The notes under the pieces are model-generated. The model saw only the letters and a list, made by a program, of their open reading frames with translations, was not told the DNA's origin and searched no databases. From positions 1,364,001 through 1,428,000 of the forward strand of contig NZ_CP014844.1 in the NCBI RefSeq assembly GCF_001598055.1: DNA of 64,000 nucleotides. The letters are read 5' to 3'. The number at the start of each line of letters is the position of its first letter. Positions within the stretch are counted from its first letter, which is position 1. Of the stretch, positions 32,212-41,204 are shown in pieces. The DNA comes from Cupriavidus nantongensis (GTDB lineage: Bacteria; Pseudomonadota; Gammaproteobacteria; Burkholderiales; Burkholderiaceae). The position numbers and the translations under genes were made by a program.

Positions 32212-32904
32212 TCAGTGGCGCTGGTACTGCGTGGCGCCGAACAGCACTTCGCGCGCCTTGTCGTCCTGCAGCGCCTTGCGCGCGCTGGCCAGCACCTCCA
32301 CGCCGCGCTTGACCGCGGGACGCTCGGCGATCTGGTTGAACCAGCGCTTCAGGTGCGGGTAGTCGTCCAGGTCCACGCCCTGGTTCTGCCAGCTGCGCAG
32401 CCACGGGAAGGTGGCGATGTCGGCGATGGTGTACTGGTCGCCGGCCAGCCATTCGTGCTTCGACAGCTGCGTGTCGATCACGCCGTACAAGCGCCTGGCC
32501 TCATTGGTGTAGCGGTTGACGGCGTACTCGATCTGCTCGGGCGCATAGATGCGGAAGTGGTGCGCCTGGCCAAGCATCGGGCCCACGCCGCCCATCTGGA
32601 ACATCAGCCACTGCAGGGTCTCGTACTTGCCGCGCACGTCCTCGGGCAGGAACTTGCCGGTCTTGCCGGCCAGGTAGAGCAGGATCGCGCCCGATTCGAA
32701 CAGCGAGATCGGCTTGCCGTCGGGCCCGTCGGGGTCGACGATGGCGGGAATCTTGTTGTTGGGGCTGATCTTCAGGAAGTCCTCGCCGAACTGGTCGCCG
32801 GCGCCGATGTTGATCGGATGGACCTGGTATTCCAGTCCGCATTCCTCCAGCATGATGTGGACTTTGTGGCCATTGGGCGTGGCCCAGCTGTAGACGTCGA
32901 TCAT
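32212..32904 (-). CDS. Glutathione S-transferase, Nu class (YfcG/YghU-like)
   Basis: A 230-residue thioredoxin-fold protein. The N-terminal TPNGHKVHIMLEE (residues 9-21) is the Nu-class signature found in E. coli YfcG and YghU, which act as glutathione-dependent disulfide reductases. NNKIPAIVDPDGPDGKP and LFESGAILLYLA (the Glu-Ser gamma-glutamyl contact) complete the glutathione site. The C-terminal helical domain has GDQYTIADIATFPWLRSW. No partner gene is obvious. Confidence 0.88.
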   Translation of the reverse strand: MIDVYSWATPNGHKVHIMLEECGLEYQVHPINIGAGDQFGEDFLKISPNNKIPAIVDPDGPDGKPISLFESGAILLYLAGKTGKFLPEDVRGKYETLQWLMFQMGGVGPMLGQAHHFRIYAPEQIEYAVNRYTNEARRLYGVIDTQLSKHEWLAGDQYTIADIATFPWLRSWQNQGVDLDDYPHLKRWFNQIAERPAVKRGVEVLASARKALQDDKAREVLFGATQYQRH

Positions 32905-32984
32905 TGCAGGGATCTCCTGGCTGCATTCATGGGAACGGCCACATCAACCACCGACGTGGCGAACCGCGCGATTTAAGCACAGAA

Positions 32985-33014
32985 GAAAAAAACGCGCAGG
33001 CCGGCTGCGCGTTT
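32985..33014 (-). terminator. Terminator of the 33071-34333 dehydrogenase gene
   Basis: On the minus strand, AAAACGCGCAG pairs with CTGCGCGTTTT around a five-base loop and runs into eight T. It stands between the dehydrogenase stop and the GST start. Confidence 0.85.
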
Positions 33015-33070
33015 TCCACAATGCCGGCAGGGGCGGCCCCCCGCCGGCGCTACCGGGTGCCCCGGGACAC

Positions 33071-34333
33071 TCAGAAGCCGCGCGCCACCGGCATCTTGAT
33101 GGTGTCCGGGTTGACGTTCATGTGCTTGGCCAGCTCCAGCTTGGCGATGGCGTTGCGGTGCACCTCGTCCGGACCGTCGGCCAGGCGCAGCGTGCGCTGA
33201 TGCGCCCACCAGTTGGCCAGCGGGAAGTCGCTGGAAACGCCGGCGGCGCCGTGGACCTGGATGGCCCAGTCGATCACCTTCAGCGCCACGTTCGGGGCCA
33301 CCACCTTGATCATGGCGATCTCGGCCTTGGCCACCTTGTTGCCGACCGTGTCCATCATGTACGCGGCCTTGAGCGTCAGCAGGCGCGCCATCTCGATCTC
33401 GCAGCGGGCCTCGGCGATACGCTCCTGCGTCACGCCCTGGGCCGACACCGGCTTGCCGAACGCCACCCGCGACAGCGCGCGCTTGCACAGCAGTTCCAGC
33501 GCGCGTTCGGCCACGCCGATGCTGCGCATGCAGTGGTGGATGCGGCCCGGGCCGAGGCGGCCCTGCGCGATCTCGAAGCCGCGGCCTTCGCCCAGCAGGA
33601 TGTTCGAGACCGGCACGCGCACGTTCTTCAGCTCGATCTCCATATGGCCGTGCGGCGCGTCGTCGTAGCCGAACACCGGCAGGAAGCGCTTGATGGTGAT
33701 GCCCGGGGTATCGGCCGGCACCACGATCATCGACTGCTGCTCATGGCGGCCGGCCTCGGGATCGGTCTTGCCCATCACGATATAGACCTTGCAGCGCGGG
33801 TCGCCGGCGCCCGACGACCACCACTTGGTGCCGTTGATCACGTAGTGGTCGCCATCGCGCTCGATGCGGCATTCGATATTGGTCGCGTCCGACGAGGCCA
33901 CCGCCGGCTCGGTCATCAGGAAGGCCGAGCGGATCTCGCCGGCCAGCAGCGGCTCCAGCCACTGGTCCTTCAGCTCTTCCGACGCGTAGCGCTCCAGCGT
34001 CTCCATGTTGCCGGTGTCGGGGGCGGCGCAGTTGAAGACCTCGGCCGACCAGGGCACCCGGCCCATGATCTCGCACAGCGTGGCGTATTCCAGGTTCGAC
34101 AGGCCTTGCGGCGCGCGCGGCGAGCGCGGCAGGAACAGGTTCCACAGGCCGGCTTCGCGCGCCAGCGGCTTCAGTTCCTCGATCACCTTGGTCGGGATCC
34201 AGGCATTGCCGGCGCGGCGGTTGGCGTCGATCTCCTCGGCGAAGCGCTTTTCGTTCGGATAGATGTGCTGGTCGAAGAAGGCCAGCAGCTTGGCCTGCAT
34301 CTCCTTGACCTTCGGGCTGTACTCGAAATCCAT
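33071..34333 (-). CDS. Acyl-CoA dehydrogenase, ACAD10/11 type
   Basis: A 420-residue FAD acyl-CoA dehydrogenase starting [20 protein letters not shown]. Motifs include [20 protein letters not shown] (FAD site, about residue 140), [16 protein letters not shown] and [20 protein letters not shown]. This pattern is closest to the dehydrogenase half of ACAD10/11 and to bacterial relatives acting on hydroxylated or phosphorylated acyl-CoAs. The matching APH-type kinase is at 39271-40347. It is single, divergent from a LysR gene and closed by a terminator. Confidence 0.87.
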   Translation of the reverse strand: MDFEYSPKVKEMQAKLLAFFDQHIYPNEKRFAEEIDANRRAGNAWIPTKVIEELKPLAREAGLWNLFLPRSPRAPQGLSNLEYATLCEIMGRVPWSAEVFNCAAPDTGNMETLERYASEELKDQWLEPLLAGEIRSAFLMTEPAVASSDATNIECRIERDGDHYVINGTKWWSSGAGDPRCKVYIVMGKTDPEAGRHEQQSMIVVPADTPGITIKRFLPVFGYDDAPHGHMEIELKNVRVPVSNILLGEGRGFEIAQGRLGPGRIHHCMRSIGVAERALELLCKRALSRVAFGKPVSAQGVTQERIAEARCEIEMARLLTLKAAYMMDTVGNKVAKAEIAMIKVVAPNVALKVIDWAIQVHGAAGVSSDFPLANWWAHQRTLRLADGPDEVHRNAIAKLELAKHMNVNPDTIKMPVARGF

Positions 34334-34447
34334 GTGGTCTCCTCGCTACGGGATCGGTGGGCGCGGGCTGCCGCCGGCGCCGGTTGGCTGGGTCTTCAAG
34401 GCAAATCCCTTGCCGATGGAATGCACTCTATCTGAAAGCTGGTAATT

Positions 34448-34464
34448 AGAAAAATGAATTTTCT
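34448..34464. promoter_or_regulatory. Dyad in the dehydrogenase-LysR divergent spacer
   Basis: AGAAAA-ATGAA-TTTTCT, a perfect 6-bp inverted repeat with a five-base centre. It lies 48 bases before the LysR start and 115 before the dehydrogenase start, the usual place for a LysR operator. Confidence 0.5.
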
Positions 34465-34511
34465 GGATTTGCCAGTATCAATTCCCTGCATTCCATGCCA
34501 GAATCCCCAGC

Positions 34512-35450
34512 ATGCAGCTCTCCCGCATCGACCTCAACCTCTTCGTCGTGTTCGACGCCATCTACAGCGAAGGCAGCATCACCGCGGCCGCGCGCCAGCT
34601 CAACCTGACGCAGCCGGCGGTCAGCCACGCGCTGGGGCGGCTGCGCACGCTGTTCGACGATCCGCTGTTCGAGCGGCGCGGGCAGGGCATGGCGCCCACG
34701 CCGCTGGCCCGCTCGCTGGCGGCCGAGGTACGCAGCGCGCTGCAGTCGTTCGCGCGCACGCTGCAGGACACGCCGCACTTCGATCCCACCAACACCGTGC
34801 GCCGCTTCACCATCGGCATGCGCGACGCGCTCGAGTCGACGCTGCTGCCGCCGCTGATGAGCCGCGTCACCGCGGTGGCGCCGCAGGTGGAGATTGCCGC
34901 GATCCGCTTCGACCGGCGCGAGATGGAATCGGAACTGCTGGCCGGCACGCTCGACGCCGCGCTCGACATCCTGCTGCCGGTGTCGCCGGCGATCCACCAT
35001 GCGCCGTTCATGGCCGACCCGATGGTGGTGCTGGCCCGGCGCGACCATCCGCTGGTGAAGAAGGAGCTGACGCTGGAGCGCTACCTCGCGGCCGAGCACG
35101 TGCATGTGTCGTCGCGCCGCCGCGGCGCCGGACTGGAGGACCAGGCCTTGCATCGCATGGGCCTGACGCGGCGCGTGCGGCTGCGCTGCCAGCACTACGC
35201 CGCGGCGTGCCGCGTGGTCAGCTGCACCGACCTGCTGGCCACGCTGCCGCTGCGCTATGCGCGCATCGCCAACGAGCCCTATGCCAACCGGCTGCTGTCG
35301 CTGCCGTTCAAGGTGCCGTCGCTGGAGCTTCACCTGTACTGGCATGCGGGCGGCGAGAACGACGGCGCCAACCGCTGGCTGCGCGAGCAGCTGATGGCGG
35401 TGATGGCTTCGCTTGGCAGCGGCATGGCCGACGTGGCCGCAGCGGGCTGA
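34512..35450 (+). CDS. LysR-family transcriptional regulator
   Basis: A 312-residue regulator. The N-terminal winged helix covers residues 1-65 (RIDLNLFVVFDAIYSEGSIT, AAARQLNLTQPAVSHALGRL), followed by a LysR substrate-binding domain. It resembles the NodD/LinR/NahR-like branch, with FDPTNTVRRFTIGMRD. It is divergent from the ACAD10/11-type gene, which is the likely target. The inducer is unknown. Confidence 0.9.
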   Translation: MQLSRIDLNLFVVFDAIYSEGSITAAARQLNLTQPAVSHALGRLRTLFDDPLFERRGQGMAPTPLARSLAAEVRSALQSFARTLQDTPHFDPTNTVRRFTIGMRDALESTLLPPLMSRVTAVAPQVEIAAIRFDRREMESELLAGTLDAALDILLPVSPAIHHAPFMADPMVVLARRDHPLVKKELTLERYLAAEHVHVSSRRRGAGLEDQALHRMGLTRRVRLRCQHYAAACRVVSCTDLLATLPLRYARIANEPYANRLLSLPFKVPSLELHLYWHAGGENDGANRWLREQLMAVMASLGSGMADVAAAG

Positions 35451-35724
35451 CGGGGCTCAACCCGCGCTGCCGCAGCGCGAATTCCGTTCGCATTCATTCA
35501 GGTGCGGCGCGCGCGGGTCACACGTAAGCAATTGTTCGCGGGCTAGACCCTCGCGGTCGCGGCCCATACCATCGTCCGGTCTTTCTGCCCCCGGCAAAGC
35601 CTCCGCGAGCCCGTGCTGCACGGCGCCCGCGATGGTAGACGCGCCGGCTGTCCGCAATCGCGGATCCCCCGGGCAGACCCCGGGCAGAACAATCCGCCGA
35701 ACTCCACCACGACGACTCAGACCG

Positions 35725-36948
35725 ATGATTGGGAAACGCTTGCCTGCCGATTGCACTTCCATGCCGCCGCGCCGCGCGCGGCACACCACACTGGCGCTGA
35801 CCACGCTCTGTACCGCCGCCGCGCTGGCGCTGGCTGCCTGCGGCGGCGATGGCGGCGACGGTGGCACGACGGCCAGTGCCGCGCCCGGCGGCTCGGCCCC
35901 GGCCGGTGCGCAAGGCAGCGCGCCTTCCGGCGGCCAGGGCGCAGCCACGTCCCCGTCCTCGCCGACCTCTCCGACCTCGCCAACCGGCTCCGCCACCACT
36001 ACCACGGCCGGGGCCTGCTACACCGTCAGCGGTCCCGCGCCGGCCGCCGCGCCGGGCAGCGGCATCTCGCTGCTGCCGGCGCGCGGCAGCGCGGTCAGCA
36101 ACTACCGCGTGCTGGAAGAGCCGCGCACCGCCGGCCTGTGCTACGCCAACTATCGTCGCGAGCAGGTGGGCCTGCCGCCGCTGGCGGCGCGCGACCCGCT
36201 CAATGCCGCCGCGCAGGCGCATACCGACTACATGCTGGCCAATGCCACGCTGACGCACGACGAAAGCAGCGGCAATCCGGGCTACACCGGCGCCACCGCC
36301 CACGACCGCATCCAGGCAGCCTATCCGACCGACGCCACCGCCGAAGTGGTGGCCGGCGCCAATCGCTGGACCTCGGTGGCCAACGCGCAGCTGTCGATGT
36401 CTCCCAAGGACGCACTGGTGTCGGACCTGGTCGACGCGCCGTTCCACCGCGCCGCGCTGCTGGGCAGCTATGGCTCGGCCGGCAGCGGCTTTGCCGAGCG
36501 CGTGGGCGCCAACGGCAGCGGCACCTCGGCCAGCTACTACCAGACCGTCGACCTTGCCGACCGGGTCAAGGGCGGCAGCGACAACCAGATGGTGGCCTAT
36601 CCGTTCGACGGCCAGAACGACGTGCCGGTGAACTGGGTCAACACCGAAAGCCCCAATCCGGCGCCGGGCTATGAAAACCGCACCATGGGCTATCCGGTGT
36701 CGCTGCAGGCGATCAATACCTCGCTGCAGTTCGATGCCGACAACTTCGTCATCACCGATGCGCAAGGCGGCACCGTCGACTGCATCAAGGTCGACAGCCG
36801 TTCCTCGGGCCTGAGCAGCGCCGCGCGCGGCCTGGCGGTGTGCACGCCGATGGCGCCGCTGGCCAGCCAGCAGCGCTATACCGTGCGGGTCACGGGCCGG
36901 CTCGGCGCGCAGCCGGTGGACCTGAGCTGGTCGTTTACGACGCGCTGA
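35725..36948 (+). CDS. CAP (SCP/PR-1) domain lipoprotein
   Basis: A 407-residue exported protein. A lipobox (ALAAC) ends the signal at about residue 39, followed by a Gly/Ser/Thr/Pro-rich linker of about 60 residues. A CAP domain follows (NYRREQVGLPPLAARDPLNA, AQAHTDYMLANATLTHDES, with conserved His residues). The C-terminal 90 residues look like a beta domain. The function of bacterial CAP lipoproteins is mostly unknown. The start is uncertain: ATG 35725 or 35761, the latter giving a shorter signal, and neither has a good ribosome site. Confidence 0.82.
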   Translation: MIGKRLPADCTSMPPRRARHTTLALTTLCTAAALALAACGGDGGDGGTTASAAPGGSAPAGAQGSAPSGGQGAATSPSSPTSPTSPTGSATTTTAGACYTVSGPAPAAAPGSGISLLPARGSAVSNYRVLEEPRTAGLCYANYRREQVGLPPLAARDPLNAAAQAHTDYMLANATLTHDESSGNPGYTGATAHDRIQAAYPTDATAEVVAGANRWTSVANAQLSMSPKDALVSDLVDAPFHRAALLGSYGSAGSGFAERVGANGSGTSASYYQTVDLADRVKGGSDNQMVAYPFDGQNDVPVNWVNTESPNPAPGYENRTMGYPVSLQAINTSLQFDADNFVITDAQGGTVDCIKVDSRSSGLSSAARGLAVCTPMAPLASQQRYTVRVTGRLGAQPVDLSWSFTTR

Positions 36949-37176
36949 TTTTCACGCCAGCGCTTGCGCTGGCAGTCATGCACCGGGCGCCGCCATCGCG
37001 GCGCGCCCGGCGGCAACTCTCCCCGCAGTTTGATCCTCACTTGGCCAAGGCCAGCGTGGGATCGGCCTGCATCGCATCCGATGCCAGCGCCGGGTGTGGC
37101 GCACGCCAGACTTCCGTCCTCGCGGGATGCCCGGATCGCCACTACAATCGTTGGATCCTTCTGCCGGAGATCTCGC

Positions 37177-39057
37177 ATGGCTATCCCTGACCTCACTTCG
37201 ATGGCGTGGCGCGGTGCGCTGGCGCTGGCCCTGTCGGCGCTGCTCGGTGCCTGCGGTACCCCGGGCGGAAGCACTGCCGCCCCGGACGCCTCTGCTGCGC
37301 CGGCAGCAGCGACTCCGCCCGCGGCGATGCCGCCGGCGCCGGAGGTGGCGTCGGGTTACCGACCCGGCATGGCCACGGTCTACGCGCAGCGCCATATGGC
37401 AGCCGCGGCCAATCCGCTTGCCACCGAGGCGGGCCGCGCCATGCTGCGCCAGGGCGGCTCGGCCATCGATGCCGCCATCGCCATGCAGGCGGTGCTGACG
37501 CTGGTCGAGCCGCAGGCCACCGGCATCGGCGGCGGCGCCTTCATCATGTACTGGGACGGCAAGAACGTGCAGGCCTTCGACGGCCGCGAGACCGCGCCCG
37601 CCGGCGCCACCGAAAACCTGTTCATGCGCCCGGATGGCAAGCCGATGTCGTTCAGCGAGGCCCAGATCGGCGGGCGCTCGGTCGGCACGCCGGGCGTGAT
37701 GCGCGCGCTGGAGATGGTCCACCGCAAGCACGGCCGCCTGCCCTGGGCCCGGCTGTTCCAGCCCGCCATCGAGCTGGCGGAAAAGGGCTTCCCGATCTCG
37801 CAGCGGCTCTATACGCAGGTGGCGGCCGACAAGTTCCTGGCCAATTCGCCGGAGATGGCCGCCTATTTCCTCGATGCCCAGGGCAAGCCCAAGCCGGCCG
37901 GCACGGTGCTGAAGAACCCGAAGCTGGCGCAGACGCTGCGCGACATCGCCCGGCGCGGCGCGGGCGTGCTCTACGGCGGCCCGATCGCGCGCGATATCGT
38001 GGCCAAGGTCAACAGCGGCAGCAATGCCGGCTCGCTGTCGCTGGCCGACCTGGGCAGCTACCGCGCCAAGCAGCGCGTGCCGGTGTGTACCGACTACAAG
38101 CGCTACAAGGTCTGCGGCATGCCGCCGCCGTCGTCGGGCGGTATCGCCATCGCGCAGATCCTCGGCACGCTGCAGGCGCTGGAAAGCAAAAATCCCAGGT
38201 ACGCGCTCGCGGCGCTCAAGCCGCAGCCCGTGAACACGCCGGCGCAGCTGGAAGCCCATCCCGACGCAGTCCATGCGATTGCCGAGGCCGACCGCCTGGC
38301 TTATGCCGACCGGGGCCTGTACGTTGCCGATGCGGACTTCGTGCCGGTCGATGTCAGCGGCATGGTCAACCCGTCCTACCTTGCCGCGCGCGCCGAACTG
38401 ATCGGCGAGCAGAGCATGGGCAAGGCCCAGCCGGGCACGCCGCCGGGCGCCACGCTGGCCTACGCGCCGGACCGCTCGCCGCCGCGCGTTTCGACCTCGC
38501 AGATCGTCGCGGTCGACGACCGCGGCGGCGCCATCTCGATGACCACCACGATCGAGTCGTACTTCGGCTCGCATCTGATGGTGCGCGGCTTCATGCTCAA
38601 CAACCAGCTCACCGATTTCTCCTTCGTGCCCAGCGAAAACGGCAAGCCCGTGGCCAACCGCGTGCAGCCGGGCAAGCGCCCGCGGTCATCGATGGCGCCG
38701 ACGCTGGTGTTCGACCGCCAGAGCGGCCAGCTGGTGGCAACGGTCGGTTCGCCGGGCGGCTCGCAGATCATCGAGTACGTATCCAAGGCGCTGGTCGGCA
38801 TGCTCGACTGGAACCTGGACCCGCAGGCGGCGATCGGCATGGGCAACTTCGGCAGCCGCAACGGCCCGACCGAAGTCGAGCAGGGCCTGGTGTCGCCGGG
38901 GCTGGTGCAGGCACTGCAGGCGCGCGGCCACCAGGTGACGGCGATCGAGATGACCAGCGGCACGCAGGCCATCGTGCGCCGCCAGGGGCCGGATGGGAAG
39001 ATGGTTTGGGCTGGCGGGGCGGATCCGCGGCGGGAGGGGGTGGCGCTGGGGGATTGA
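37177..39057 (+). CDS. ggt: Gamma-glutamyltransferase (lipoprotein form), second copy
   Basis: A 626-residue paralogue of the protein at 16372-18429. Signal and lipobox (ALLGACG, about residue 25) are followed by the large-subunit region (AIDAAIAMQAVLTLVEPQAT, GIGGGAFIMYWDG). The processing site aligns at Thr440, but the next residue is Ser instead of the usual Thr (VSTSQIVAVDDRGG), and MTTTIESYFGS follows. PGKRPRSSMAPTLVF is intact. CCGGAGA precedes the ATG. The nucleophile is kept, so activity is likely. Confidence 0.9.
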   Translation: MAIPDLTSMAWRGALALALSALLGACGTPGGSTAAPDASAAPAAATPPAAMPPAPEVASGYRPGMATVYAQRHMAAAANPLATEAGRAMLRQGGSAIDAAIAMQAVLTLVEPQATGIGGGAFIMYWDGKNVQAFDGRETAPAGATENLFMRPDGKPMSFSEAQIGGRSVGTPGVMRALEMVHRKHGRLPWARLFQPAIELAEKGFPISQRLYTQVAADKFLANSPEMAAYFLDAQGKPKPAGTVLKNPKLAQTLRDIARRGAGVLYGGPIARDIVAKVNSGSNAGSLSLADLGSYRAKQRVPVCTDYKRYKVCGMPPPSSGGIAIAQILGTLQALESKNPRYALAALKPQPVNTPAQLEAHPDAVHAIAEADRLAYADRGLYVADADFVPVDVSGMVNPSYLAARAELIGEQSMGKAQPGTPPGATLAYAPDRSPPRVSTSQIVAVDDRGGAISMTTTIESYFGSHLMVRGFMLNNQLTDFSFVPSENGKPVANRVQPGKRPRSSMAPTLVFDRQSGQLVATVGSPGGSQIIEYVSKALVGMLDWNLDPQAAIGMGNFGSRNGPTEVEQGLVSPGLVQALQARGHQVTAIEMTSGTQAIVRRQGPDGKMVWAGGADPRREGVALGD

Positions 39058-39107
39058 GACTGGCGGCGTGCTATGCGCAGCTCGGTCTGCCAGATGCCGA
39101 CTGTGTA

Positions 39108-39147
39108 CTCCCTCTCCCGCTTGCGGGAGAGGGTTGGGGTGAGGGCG
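39108..39147. repeat. REP-like palindrome, first of an inverted pair
   Basis: Core CTCCCTCTCCCGCTTGCGGG, then AGAGGGTTGGGGTGAGGGC. With the copy at 39190 in opposite orientation it forms a two-unit array after the second ggt gene. Confidence 0.8.
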
Positions 39148-39189
39148 CGGAATATCAACGAAGTAAAAGCCGTCGCTATTGCCACCGCC

Positions 39190-39239
39190 TGCCCTCACCC
39201 CCGGCCCCTCTCCCGCAAGCGGGCGAGGGGAGCAAACCG
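39190..39239. repeat. REP-like palindrome, second of an inverted pair
   Basis: GCCCTCACCCCCGGCCCCTC, then TCCCGCAAGCGGGCGAGGGG and AGCAAACCG. Opposite in orientation to the copy at 39108; the spacer between them is 42 bases. Confidence 0.8.
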
Positions 39240-39270
39240 TCGGCAAGCCGTTAGGCTCTAGCCTTTAGCC

Positions 39271-40347
39271 TCAGCCCTTCGCCTTCTTCGCATACTCCCA
39301 CCCCATCTCTGCCATCGGCCGCGCGCGCTTGCCCGCGTCGGTGGCCTGCGCCGACGAGGCGGTGCCGTCGACCACCCGCTTCATGATGCCCTGCAGGATG
39401 CCGGCGATGCGGAACATGCTGAAGGCCAGGTAGAAGTTCCAGTCGCCGGTGATGGGGCGGCCGGTGCGCTGCTCGTACAGGCGGCGGTAGCTGGCTTCAT
39501 CGGGGATGCCGAGCGCGGCGAAGTCGAGGCCGGCGATGCCGCGGAACTGGCCCGGGGCGATATGCCAGCTCATGCAGTGGTAGCTGAAGTCGGCCATCGG
39601 GTGGCCCAGCGTCGACAGCTCCCAGTCCAGCACCGCCAGCACGCGCGGCTCGGTCGGGTGGAACATCAGGTTGTCGAGCCGGTAGTCGCCATGGACGATC
39701 GAGGTCAGGTCGGCGTCTTCCTGCGGGATATGCTGCGGCAGCCAGTCCATCAGCGCATCCATGGCCGGGATCGATTCGGTCTCGGACAGCTTGTACTGCT
39801 TGGTCCAGCGTTCGATCTGGCGCTGGAAGTAGTTGCCGGGCTTGCCGTAGTCGCCCAGGCCGATGGCGTTGTAGTCGACCGAGTGCAGCGCGGCGATGAC
39901 GCGGTTCATCTCGTCGTAGATCGCGCTGCGCTCGGCGGTGCCCATGCCGGGCAGCGACTGGTCCCACAGCACGCGGCCGGCGACGAACTCCATGATGTAG
40001 AAGGCGCGCCCGATCACGGATTCGTCCTCGCACAGCGCATACATGCGTGCCACCGGCACATCGGTGCCGGCCAGCGCGGCCATCACGCGGTACTCGCGCT
40101 CGATCGCGTGCGCCGACGGCAGCAGCTTGCTCTTGGGCCCGGGCTTGGCGCGCATCACGTAGGTCTGTCCCGGCGTGACCAGCTTGAAGGTCGGGTTGGA
40201 CTGGCCACCCTTGAACTGCTCCACGGTCAGCGGGCCGGCAAAGCCCTCCACGTGCTGGCGCATCCAGGCCTCGAGCGCGGCGGTGTCGAAACGCTGCTGG
40301 TCGGCCACCGGGCGCGTGCCTTCGAAGTGCGATACGTTGCTGGTCAT
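39271..40347 (-). CDS. APH-family phosphotransferase (ACAD10/11 kinase-like)
   Basis: A 358-residue kinase-fold protein of the aminoglycoside phosphotransferase family. The catalytic loop is SIVHGDYRLDNLMFHP (about residue 215, HGD-x4-N) and the metal motif is VLAVLDWELSTLGHPMAD. FKGGQSNPTFKL is the nucleotide loop. This subgroup matches the N-terminal kinase domain of ACAD10/11 and the LvaA-type kinases that phosphorylate 4-hydroxyacyl-CoA. It is last of four genes on the minus strand with an enoyl-CoA hydratase-like and a 3-hydroxyacyl-CoA dehydrogenase gene, which supports an acyl-CoA substrate. Confidence 0.85.
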   Translation of the reverse strand: MTSNVSHFEGTRPVADQQRFDTAALEAWMRQHVEGFAGPLTVEQFKGGQSNPTFKLVTPGQTYVMRAKPGPKSKLLPSAHAIEREYRVMAALAGTDVPVARMYALCEDESVIGRAFYIMEFVAGRVLWDQSLPGMGTAERSAIYDEMNRVIAALHSVDYNAIGLGDYGKPGNYFQRQIERWTKQYKLSETESIPAMDALMDWLPQHIPQEDADLTSIVHGDYRLDNLMFHPTEPRVLAVLDWELSTLGHPMADFSYHCMSWHIAPGQFRGIAGLDFAALGIPDEASYRRLYEQRTGRPITGDWNFYLAFSMFRIAGILQGIMKRVVDGTASSAQATDAGKRARPMAEMGWEYAKKAKG

Positions 40348-40402
40348 GCTGTCTCCGTTGGTTTTCTGTTCGGGTTCGATAAGGGAATCGGGACGGGGAC
40401 CC

Positions 40403-41131
40403 TCAGCCGGGCGGCTGGCGTCCGCGCAAATACTGGTGCAGCAGCACTTCCATGGTGGTGTGGCGCGAGCCGCTGTGCACGGGCGTGGGCGGCGAGTAGT
40501 TGGTCATCCGCACCACCCAGTCGAGCGGGCCGTCGCCCATGTCGAGCACATTGATGCAGCCGGCGGTCTGCAGCAGCGAGCCGAAGAACACGCGCCGCCC
40601 GCAGCTGATGGCCTGCGACAGGATGGCGCGGTTGGTGCCGCCATGCAGCACCATCAGCACCGTATCCCAGTCGGGGTCGTCGCGCAGCCGCGCCAGCGCG
40701 GGCAGCACCCGGTCGAGGAAGGCGCCGACGGTCTCGCCGTTGAGAAAGCGCTTGTGTTCCGGCACCTCGCCTTCGAAGGCGCCGACAAAGGCGTCACGCA
40801 GGTTTTCATCGGCAATCGCGGACAGGTCGCCGCCGCGGATTTCCTGCAGTTCCGGCCAGACTTCGGGGACGATGCCGTCCATCTCCGGCAGCTCGGCCAG
40901 CACGCGTTGCGCGGTCTCCACGGTACGCGGCAGCCCGCTGACGATGACGCGGTCGAAGCGGATCTGCTCGGCGGCAAAGGCGCGGCCGGCGGCGCTGGCC
41001 TGCATGCGGCCGGTCTCGTTCAGCGGCACCAGCTCGGGCAGGGCGGTGCGGCGCCCGGCGTCGTCGAAATAGGAAACCGCACCATGCCGCATCAGGTAGA
41101 TGCGGCGACGCGACGACGGCGGCAATTCCAT
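40403..41131 (-). CDS. Histidine phosphatase family protein
   Basis: A 242-residue phosphoglycerate-mutase-like phosphatase. The catalytic RHG is at residues 15-17 (RIYLMRHGAVSYFDD) and the second His is in VLMVLHGGTNRAIL (about residue 163). The frame extends upstream into the neighbouring gene, but ATG 41131 places the RHG motif normally. It sits between the crotonase and kinase genes with short gaps of 55 and 73 bases. The substrate is unknown. Confidence 0.87.
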   Translation of the reverse strand: MELPPSSRRRIYLMRHGAVSYFDDAGRRTALPELVPLNETGRMQASAAGRAFAAEQIRFDRVIVSGLPRTVETAQRVLAELPEMDGIVPEVWPELQEIRGGDLSAIADENLRDAFVGAFEGEVPEHKRFLNGETVGAFLDRVLPALARLRDDPDWDTVLMVLHGGTNRAILSQAISCGRRVFFGSLLQTAGCINVLDMGDGPLDWVVRMTNYSPPTPVHSGSRHTTMEVLLHQYLRGRQPPG

Positions 41132-41204
41132 GCGTGGTCTCCTTGCATTGTGCCGGCATGCCCGTCTGCGCGGGCTCGCCGTGTTGGTGATCCGCCCGCG
41201 CGGA

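Noticed and set aside
39108..39239. REP-like palindromes as rho-independent terminators
   Set aside because: The stems are strong, but no T-run follows them, and copies also occur within operons (urtA-urtB, ureE-ureF).
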